Source: Pseudomonadota bacterium (GTDB lineage: Bacteria > Myxococcota_A > Bradymonadia > UBA4248). From it: 8,563 nucleotides of DNA. A model generated the notes under the pieces. The model was not told the DNA's origin. It ran no database searches and saw nothing but the letters and a program-made list of their open reading frames with translations. The stretch lies in assembly GCA_009786045.1 (NCBI GenBank), contig WQTY01000075.1:1-8563 (forward strand), read 5' to 3'. Position numbers and translations under genes: made by a program. Of this stretch, positions 1 to 5,944 are shown one piece after another (position 1 is the first letter of the stretch; each line of letters starts with the position of its first letter).

Positions 1-1395
1 TGGGACGACGTATTTGCCGTTTTCGAGTTTGTATTGTTCTTTGACCCGGCCAGTGACCCACAGGTTCCCATCGCTGTCGATGAAGCCCATATCGCCGGTT
101 CGCAGTTCGTGGTTATCGGTGAGGGCATTGGCTGTTTCTTCAGGTGCCAGATGATAGCGCTTCATGATGCAGGGACCGCCGACGATGATTTCGCCCTGCT
201 GTGAGTCTGTTTGATCCGCTAACGGTTCGATGCGCACCGGAACACCTGGCAGAGGTTTGCCTGCTGCTCCGATTCGGCGATCATCAGGGGTATTGACGGC
301 AACAATTGGGCCTGATTCGCTCAGGCCGTAGCCTTCGCAAATCACCACCCCAAAGTCATCAAAGAAGAAGGCGACCTCTTCGGACAGTGCAGCACCGCCA
401 CTGATACAGAATCTGAGGGCGTTGCCAAAGGCAGCGCGGATCTTCTTGCCGACAAGGCGATCCAGAACGACCCTTTGGAGCTTGTTGAAGGCCGACAGCT
501 CCTGGTTGCGGCGTGCCTTTTGAGCGATATATTCGCTGTGTGCAAGCAGGGTCTTTGCGATGGGTTTATTTTGAGCTCTCTGGTGGACTGTGTCATAGAT
601 TTTGTTAAAAATCTTTGGGACAGCCACGAGAACGGTGGGGTTAATTTCGAGTAAATTCTGGGCAATCGTTCTGTTCGATTCGACCAGAGCAACGCTTGCG
701 CCAAGGCTTGGGAAGGCATGCAATTCGGTTGTTTTGCCAAAGGCATGTGCCCAGGGCAGAAAGGCCAGTGTGCGGTCTGTTTCTGAAATGGAGAAACAGG
801 AGAGTACACGTTTGACATTTTCGACAATGTTGGCGTGTGACAGAACAACACCTTTGGGTTGACCGGCTGTGCCGCTCGTGTAGAGGATGTCGGCGTCGCT
901 GTCTGGATCAAGCGCAATGTGGTCCATGAACCCGGTTTCTTCTTCGATGATCCTGTCAAAGCTGTGTGGGCTCTGCGGGTCTTCGGATCTGATGGTGATG
1001 ATTTTTTCCAGATTCTCGATGTGCAAGGCCTCGATCTGAGTTCGGATGGTGTCGTTTGTGACAAAAAGGAACCTGGCGTTTGAATTCCTCAGAATGAAGT
1101 CCCAGTCCTGCGGGCGCTGAACTTCGTACATGGGCACCATGACGGCGCCAAGGCCATAGCTGGCGTACATGGTCAATGCAAAGGGGACGGAATTATTGGC
1201 AATAATGGCGACGACATCACCCTTTTTGAGACCAAACCGATGCAGTGCTGCACGGAGCTTGCGCATTTTGATGTCGAATTCAGCATAGGTCAGCCAACGG
1301 TATGTGCCGGCGATTTTGGTGCCGAGGTAGGGACGTTCGCCGAAACGTTCAATGGAATTTTTGATCAGTTCGGCCAGGGTTGTGTAATCTGACAT
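1..1395 (-). CDS. Long-chain acyl-CoA synthetase (AMP-forming), 3' end beyond window
   Basis: This is an ATP-dependent ligase of the ANL (adenylate-forming) superfamily. It activates a fatty acid to an acyl-adenylate and then to acyl-CoA, for beta-oxidation or lipid synthesis. The reading frame is open from the ATG at 1395 to the left edge (465 codons, about three quarters of the usual ~600). Visible signatures are the phosphate-binding loop YTSGTAGQPKG (residues 172-182), PWAHAFG in the substrate-binding region, the adenine motif YGLSESG (356-362), the TGD motif (433-435, ATP ribose contact) and the hinge motif GRVKEQYKLENGKYVVP (449-465). The catalytic C-terminal subdomain is cut off by the window edge. 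The start is supported by GGAG 10 nt upstream. It follows the TPR gene after 138 nt with no clear promoter or terminator between, so co-transcription is possible. The hinge sequence favours a long-chain synthetase over acetyl-CoA synthetase or a peptide synthetase domain. The exact chain length of the substrate cannot be read. Confidence 0.93.
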   Translation of the reverse strand, partial: MSDYTTLAELIKNSIERFGERPYLGTKIAGTYRWLTYAEFDIKMRKLRAALHRFGLKKGDVVAIIANNSVPFALTMYASYGLGAVMVPMYEVQRPQDWDFILRNSNARFLFVTNDTIRTQIEALHIENLEKIITIRSEDPQSPHSFDRIIEEETGFMDHIALDPDSDADILYTSGTAGQPKGVVLSHANIVENVKRVLSCFSISETDRTLAFLPWAHAFGKTTELHAFPSLGASVALVESNRTIAQNLLEINPTVLVAVPKIFNKIYDTVHQRAQNKPIAKTLLAHSEYIAQKARRNQELSAFNKLQRVVLDRLVGKKIRAAFGNALRFCISGGAALSEEVAFFFDDFGVVICEGYGLSESGPIVAVNTPDDRRIGAAGKPLPGVPVRIEPLADQTDSQQGEIIVGGPCIMKRYHLAPEETANALTDNHELRTGDMGFIDSDGNLWVTGRVKEQYKLENGKYVVP

Positions 1396-1533
1396 AAAAG
1401 GGGATCTCCGGTGCGTATCAGAGCTCTGGTCGCAAGCACGTCTTGACGTTTGTCGACGCTACCCCCTTTGTCGGGCCAGGGCGATTTTTGAAAATGGATG
1501 AAGCCAGCAGAAAAATGGCTCTGGTGAAAGAAA

Positions 1534-3786
1534 TTACATGGCGTTGAGTTTTAGTCTTGTTGTGCGGATGATGCCAATGTCGCCAAATTCGGCAATGAGC
1601 GTATCAAGAAGGCTTCTGGCATCTTCAAAAAGTGTGAGTGAAGCGTAGAATTCGACTTCCTGCAGGACTTCCTGCACGCGGGGCAACTCCGATTCTGGAA
1701 TAACGGTGCGGTTTGGCGTGGGCTTGGACCATGCAGGCGCAACGCGCTCGCGTTGCATATCAAGCTTTGGATTATAGGTCGGGTCTGATGATTTGAGGGA
1801 TTCGTGGCCTGATACCTTGACGGGTCTGCCATGAAGTCTTGGATCGTACGTTGCGTCGTCATACTTTGAAGAGGTGACGCCAGGTATCCTGGTTTCGGCT
1901 TTGGTGGCTTCTTCGAGCGGCGAGTCGTTAAACAGGCTGGAAAAGACGTTGTTAAGGGCTTCATCGAGACTGCTTGAGCCTGGTTCGAAAAGCGAATCGC
2001 TGCTCGCCGTCGATTTTTCGTCGACCCTTTCTGATGGCATGGAGGACTGCTGACGGGAGATAGCCTGGCGTTGCGAGTCACTCTCAAGGATTTTCAAATC
2101 GGACAGCACGTCGTTGGGAATGGCCTGGATAGGAACCGGAATATCGATGGTTCGTCCTATGGAACGGGGAATGGGGGGAGGCTGACGGATAGCTGAGCTT
2201 GAGAGGTGGCTTGTGAGCGCAGAGTGGGAAGGTGACAGAACTGCTGAACTAAGAAGGTTGCCTTCGAAGGGATTGGACGAAGTCCGGATCCCTGTCTTGG
2301 GAAGCTGACCGAGTGTAGGGACGCCGGATGCGGATGATGCTGGAAGTGATGTATTGGGCGAAAGTGAGGATAGCGGAGAGGAAGGCGTGCCCACGGCGGC
2401 TGAAACGCGAGGGGGCAAGGCGTTGGAAGCGGAAACAAAACTTTGGACATTGATTCGAGGACTGGAGTTTTCTGGCGCGCTCATGCCGTATCGCGCCGGC
2501 TCAAGGCCAAACACAAGCATGAGGTTGAAATTCTCCCACGCCCGTGGGGTGCATTTTTCTGCTCGCAGGACATGCCTGACGGCTTCATCCAGATCCGTCT
2601 CATAGACCGCTTTGGCAAGCTTCCGCTCGATTTGTGCAAGAGATACGTTATCGTGGTTGTTTTCGTAGATTTCTGCCAGCAAACGCAACGAAGGCAGGTG
2701 ACGCTCGTCTTCCGAAATATTCTTTATGCAAATCTCCTGTGCCTGTCGAATATTGCCCTGGTGATAAGCATTGAGGGCCTGCGAAAAGTGATTGGACAGT
2801 TCCAGGCTGCGGTTAAGGGAAGAGCCCCGGGATTGTACAGGCTCTTCTGATGAGGATCTGGCTGTGGTGACGACGTTGAGTGCCGACTCGGAGAGCATGG
2901 GCAATTCTCCGCCAAGGGCGGCTGAAACTTCGGCATCATTGGGGTCGAGTTGCTGCGCTCGAAGCCAGACATCCTCGATCATGTCTGAACTCATGCCGCT
3001 GGTTTCATGCTTGTGTGCCAATGTTTTGAGTTCTCTGACCGCGTCTTTGGGGCGCTTCAGCGAAACATAGCATTTTGCGAGAATCTCATGAATCTCGGGC
3101 GTTCGTTCCTCGTCTCTCAGATCGTTTAATATGCCAATGGTCTCGTTGAAGCGATTCATCTTAACATAGATGTCAGCGACATTTTTGAGAACCTCGGCAT
3201 CTTTTGGCGATAGCTTGAGGTATTCACGGGCTGTTTGAACATAGTCGACGAGACGATCCTTGCTCAGAAGCTGAGCAAGCGCGAGATTGTATTGGCGAAG
3301 TGCCCCCTCAGTATCGCCTTCACTAAGGAGGACTTTGGCATACTTCATTCGGGTCTGGACATTCTCGCTGTCAACTCTGACCATCATTTGCAGCGTCTTG
3401 ATGTACGACTTCGAATGGCTGTCACAGTTTAACAGACTGCGATCGAGCTGTGACATCGCTTCGTGAGGCAAACCGATGGCGCTGTACAGCTCAGCCGCAG
3501 AGAGTGCAAGCCCGTTGTCCTCAGGGGCAATTTTCTGTGCCTGCTTTAAGACGGCCAACGCCTTTTGATAAGAGCCCTGTGTACGGTAAATCGATGCCAC
3601 CCTGGCATAGGTTTGCAAGGCCTCCGCTGTCTTGTTGTCCCCCTCGTAGTATGAGGCCAGACGCAGAAGAAGGCGGCAGTCGTCCTGGTTATCCCCAATG
3701 ATTCGCTGGATCTCGCGGATAGCTTTGCCGTATTGCTCCTTGTCTGCATATTTTTGTGCTGCAACTAGAACTTTTTCTTTGTCCAC
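1534..3786 (-). CDS. TPR-repeat protein with Ser/Pro-rich linker and conserved C-terminal helix pair
   Basis: This 750-residue protein has no signal peptide or membrane segment, so it is probably a cytoplasmic interaction scaffold. Residues 6-260 hold about seven tetratricopeptide-like repeats, for example KYADKEQYGKAIREIQRII, IYRTQGSYQKALAVLKQA and VLLSEGDTEGALRQYNLAL. A further helical pair region lies at about 333-395. Residues 435-545 are low-complexity and rich in Ser, Pro, Ala and Thr, and look disordered. The stretch 546-695 also seems mostly unstructured. The last ~55 residues resume a TPR-like helix pair (LQEVEFYASLTLFEDARSLL, 708-727). Translation starts at GTG (3784-3786), with AGAAGG 8 nt upstream and no nearby in-frame ATG. 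The N-terminus resembles a TPR family common in deltaproteobacterial genomes, but no specific function is known to me. It has its own predicted promoter after rpe and may be co-transcribed with the acyl-CoA synthetase downstream. Confidence 0.85.
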   Translation of the reverse strand: MDKEKVLVAAQKYADKEQYGKAIREIQRIIGDNQDDCRLLLRLASYYEGDNKTAEALQTYARVASIYRTQGSYQKALAVLKQAQKIAPEDNGLALSAAELYSAIGLPHEAMSQLDRSLLNCDSHSKSYIKTLQMMVRVDSENVQTRMKYAKVLLSEGDTEGALRQYNLALAQLLSKDRLVDYVQTAREYLKLSPKDAEVLKNVADIYVKMNRFNETIGILNDLRDEERTPEIHEILAKCYVSLKRPKDAVRELKTLAHKHETSGMSSDMIEDVWLRAQQLDPNDAEVSAALGGELPMLSESALNVVTTARSSSEEPVQSRGSSLNRSLELSNHFSQALNAYHQGNIRQAQEICIKNISEDERHLPSLRLLAEIYENNHDNVSLAQIERKLAKAVYETDLDEAVRHVLRAEKCTPRAWENFNLMLVFGLEPARYGMSAPENSSPRINVQSFVSASNALPPRVSAAVGTPSSPLSSLSPNTSLPASSASGVPTLGQLPKTGIRTSSNPFEGNLLSSAVLSPSHSALTSHLSSSAIRQPPPIPRSIGRTIDIPVPIQAIPNDVLSDLKILESDSQRQAISRQQSSMPSERVDEKSTASSDSLFEPGSSSLDEALNNVFSSLFNDSPLEEATKAETRIPGVTSSKYDDATYDPRLHGRPVKVSGHESLKSSDPTYNPKLDMQRERVAPAWSKPTPNRTVIPESELPRVQEVLQEVEFYASLTLFEDARSLLDTLIAEFGDIGIIRTTRLKLNAM

Positions 3787-3794
3787 GGTACGAG

Positions 3795-3800
3795 CCTTCT
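3795..3800 (-). promoter_or_regulatory. Ribosome-binding site fixing a GTG start
   Basis: AGAAGG on the minus strand lies 8 nt before the GTG at 3784-3786. It decides the non-ATG start of the TPR gene, since no ATG lies close by in frame. Confidence 0.7.
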
Positions 3801-3842
3801 GGGAATCAATGGATCGCGGAAACTATGCCAAACAACCAACAA

Positions 3843-3870
3843 CTTATAGACACTGTTATGCTTACGTCAA
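3843..3870 (-). promoter_or_regulatory. Sigma70-type promoter for the TPR gene
   Basis: On the minus strand TTGACG (3865-3870) and TATAAG (3843-3848) are separated by 16 nt. Each box matches five of six consensus bases. Transcription would start near 3836 and give a leader of about 50 nt before the GTG start of the TPR gene. It lies wholly in the 110-nt gap after rpe. This makes the TPR gene and the acyl-CoA synthetase a separate transcription unit, or at least one with an internal promoter. It is predicted by eye only. Confidence 0.55.
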
Positions 3871-3872
3871 GC

Positions 3873-3886
3873 CGGGCGACAGCCCG
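3873..3886 (-). other. Short GC-rich hairpin after rpe
   Basis: CGGGC and GCCCG form a 5-bp stem around a 4-nt loop. The hairpin sits 10 nt past the rpe stop and directly upstream of the predicted -35 box. No T-run follows it on the minus strand, so it is not a canonical intrinsic terminator. It could protect the 3' end of the rpe message, assist factor-dependent termination, or serve as an operator for the adjacent promoter. It could also be chance, since the stem is short. Confidence 0.3.
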
Positions 3887-3896
3887 CCAACCCGGT

Positions 3897-4565
3897 TCAC
3901 TGGCCGGCAATGCGCCGAAGCGTTTCAATGGCGACGCCGTAGTCGTCATGAGAGAAGACACCCGACCCGGAGACAAAGATGCTGGCTCCTGCCTGGGCCG
4001 GTTTGGCGATGGTTTTGGCGTTAATGCCGCCATCGACCTGAATGGGTAACGTCGGAAAACGACGTCGGATTTCAGCGATTTTCGGGGTGCAGGCATCAAT
4101 ATAGGATTGACCGCCAAAGCCAGGATTCACCGTCATGACGAGCACAAAATCGAGTCCCTCAACCACGTAGTCCAAAACGTCGATGGGTGTGTGGGGATTC
4201 AAACTGACACCCGCACGACAACCCAACGCCCGGACACGTTGTAGCGTGCGATGTAGGTGTGTGCAAGCCTCAACTTGTACAGTGAGTGTATCTGCACCCG
4301 CTTTTGCAAAATCCTCAAGCAAGTCATCAGGTTCGACGATCATCAGGTGAACGTCGATGGGAAGCATCGTAACCTTTCGCAAGCTCCTGAGTACCGGTAT
4401 GCCTACGGAGAGATTGGGAACAAATCGACCGTCCATCACATCAAAATGAAGCCAATCCGCTTTGCCTTGCAAAAGCTTGTCTGCCTCATCGCCAAGGCAG
4501 GCAAAATTGGCCGATAACAGACTTGGGGCGATGCATGGTTTACTCATGTCCGGCATGGGAATCAT
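3897..4565 (-). CDS. rpe: Ribulose-phosphate 3-epimerase
   Basis: This enzyme interconverts D-ribulose 5-phosphate and D-xylulose 5-phosphate in the pentose phosphate or Calvin pathway. It is a cytoplasmic (beta/alpha)8 barrel that uses a divalent metal. At 222 residues it has the usual length. Expected elements are all present: IAPSLLSANF (12-21, with Ser15), the metal/catalytic HFDVMDGRFVPN (40-51, His40 and Asp42), DVHLMI (71-76, His73), MTVNPGFGGQ (144-153), VDGGI (177-181, catalytic Asp178) and the phosphate-binding GS at 200-201. A His often found in the fourth strand (E. coli FHPEA) is Gln97 here, which is not a catalytic position. The start is uncertain. The ATG at 4565 has GGAG 14 nt upstream, inside the end of the VanW gene. 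The in-frame ATG at 4547 gives MSKPCIAPSLL, closer to typical family N-termini, but lacks a good ribosome-binding site. It begins 11 nt after the VanW gene, so it is probably in the gyrA transcript. Confidence 0.96.
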   Translation of the reverse strand: MIPMPDMSKPCIAPSLLSANFACLGDEADKLLQGKADWLHFDVMDGRFVPNLSVGIPVLRSLRKVTMLPIDVHLMIVEPDDLLEDFAKAGADTLTVQVEACTHLHRTLQRVRALGCRAGVSLNPHTPIDVLDYVVEGLDFVLVMTVNPGFGGQSYIDACTPKIAEIRRRFPTLPIQVDGGINAKTIAKPAQAGASIFVSGSGVFSHDDYGVAIETLRRIAGQ

Positions 4566-4576
4566 AAGGCTTACAT

Positions 4577-5935
4577 TTACTCCGATGGCAAGGGGGACTC
4601 TGGCTGGGGTGATGAGGCTGCTGCCTCCCCCAATACCGAAGGAAGCGGCGGATAGACCGCACCTAATCCCAGCGAAACATTCTGAACCTGGGGCTGATAG
4701 ACGTCAACGTTGAGCTTTTCATAATGCTCCTTGCCATCTTTCCAGAAAATGCGGGCGCGCTGAACTTTATACCCAACCTTGCCGCGCTTGGTCACTTTGG
4801 ATGTGTTGGGCTCCAAAGAGGCATCCACTGTGATGACTTCCTGATAGGGAATGGTTTCTACGATCTCGCTTCGAAACAAAACCCTCCCGACAGGCGGTTC
4901 ACTTGAAAAGAACTGAGCTGTTAAGTGATTATCCTGTGTGGTGACGCGCAGAATCACGGGATAGGCAAAGGGATTGCTGATCCTGAGATCCAGCAGTGGA
5001 TAGCTCACGACAGCATCCAAACCAACGGCAATATAACTCGAAGGCAGCGAATGATTGTAGCGTTCGGCAATGGTCATGCCTGCCAGAAGGGCCGCCGCGT
5101 GAACAGTCGACGACACCTGGCAGGCTCCACCGCCAAGCCCCTCAACCATCTGACCCTGCTCGATCACGGGGGCTTCGCGATAGCCTCGCGCCTCACTGCG
5201 CTCACCCACCCAGGCGTTGTACGAAAACTCCGCGCCAGGCATGAGAAAAATACCATCCAGAGCATCCGCCGCCAGCTTGACGTTGATGGTGCGGTTTTTG
5301 GAACGCGTAAATTGCGTCGTAAAAGTGCCAAGAAGATGACGGGGATGGAAGTCGGAGAGAGCAGATACATTGCTGGAGAGCGCCTTTTGTGTCGTGATGG
5401 CAATCTCGAACTTGTCCTGCTGTGCTCTGACAGCTTCAAGAAATGCTTCTCGCGTCCTGACTCTGTCGACTTGACGGCCATCCAGACCGGGAATGATGCG
5501 CTGCTGGCTAACACTCCAGCGACCTTCAACGGCTTCAATGCCAATAATATCCGAAAAATAGGATAAGAACGCCTCGAAGCGATCGGGATAAAACAGCCAT
5601 ACATCCTCGCCGAACCGGTGGATCTCGGCCCCATCCTCGACAGCCTGTCCCAGGCACTGCCGGGTTGGCGTCTCAAGCCTTACCACGCCCAAAGTATCGA
5701 CACGGTATCGTGAAACACGTACGGGATTGATAACCTCAAGATGGTGTGAAAGTGAGAAAGTACAGGAAGAAACCTGCACGGCGGCCTCTTCGTGCTCCGG
5801 CTCTGAACCTGGCGTCAGCTCAAGCAAAAGTAAATGACGCGCTTCGCCTTCGTCTCGCGAACACCCCATCGCGAGCACCATACACGAAGCCGCCGCCAGG
5901 CTCAAAAACCTTGTCACATGACTCGGATAACGCAT
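4577..5935 (-). CDS. VanW-family envelope protein, probable lipoprotein
   Basis: This 452-residue exported protein carries a VanW domain, a family first noted in vancomycin-resistance clusters and without an established biochemical role. Residues 1-24 form a signal peptide with a hydrophobic core, ending VLAMGC. Cys25 is the likely lipidation site, although the lipobox (Ala at -3, Met at -2) is not ideal, and Cys18 is a weaker alternative. Residues about 130-180 resemble the putative peptidoglycan-binding domain often found before VanW. The VanW core spans about 201-330, with GGGACQVSST (268-277), YNHSLPSSY (293-301) and GLDAVVSY (305-312). Residues 355-415 look like a G5-type domain (VTKRGKVGYKVQRARI). 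A Pro/Ser-rich tail closes the protein. It starts 9 nt after the gyrA stop with no clear Shine-Dalgarno sequence, which suggests translational coupling to gyrA. Nothing here (no vanH/A/X or VanR/S genes) indicates glycopeptide resistance. A cell-wall role is inferred from the domains. Confidence 0.87.
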   Translation of the reverse strand: MRYPSHVTRFLSLAAASCMVLAMGCSRDEGEARHLLLLELTPGSEPEHEEAAVQVSSCTFSLSHHLEVINPVRVSRYRVDTLGVVRLETPTRQCLGQAVEDGAEIHRFGEDVWLFYPDRFEAFLSYFSDIIGIEAVEGRWSVSQQRIIPGLDGRQVDRVRTREAFLEAVRAQQDKFEIAITTQKALSSNVSALSDFHPRHLLGTFTTQFTRSKNRTINVKLAADALDGIFLMPGAEFSYNAWVGERSEARGYREAPVIEQGQMVEGLGGGACQVSSTVHAAALLAGMTIAERYNHSLPSSYIAVGLDAVVSYPLLDLRISNPFAYPVILRVTTQDNHLTAQFFSSEPPVGRVLFRSEIVETIPYQEVITVDASLEPNTSKVTKRGKVGYKVQRARIFWKDGKEHYEKLNVDVYQPQVQNVSLGLGAVYPPLPSVLGEAAASSPQPESPLPSE

Positions 5936-5944
5936 GAAAACAGA

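Noticed and set aside
342..1064. A 240-codon minus-strand frame inside the acyl-CoA synthetase region
   Set aside because: It is out of frame with the synthetase, whose frame is open across the whole stretch and carries all the expected family motifs. The 240-residue translation shows no recognisable domain.
1438..1449. A small inverted repeat, ACGTC-TT-GACGT, in the gap before the acyl-CoA synthetase
   Set aside because: The arms are only 5 bp with a 2-nt spacer, and I could not find a convincing promoter next to it. Chance is a sufficient explanation without comparative data.
1513..1533. A possible terminator just after the TPR gene stop
   Set aside because: Only weak imperfect pairing around CCAG/CTGG and AGCCA/TGGCT can be drawn, and no T-run follows a stable stem on the minus strand.
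4925..5566. A 213-codon plus-strand frame opposite the VanW gene
   Set aside because: The minus-strand frame there encodes recognisable VanW-domain motifs. The plus-strand translation has no recognisable features or convincing start context.
4577..5935. Vancomycin-resistance function for the VanW-family gene
   Set aside because: The VanW domain is common in bacteria with no glycopeptide resistance, and none of the known resistance partners lies nearby. The name reflects homology only.
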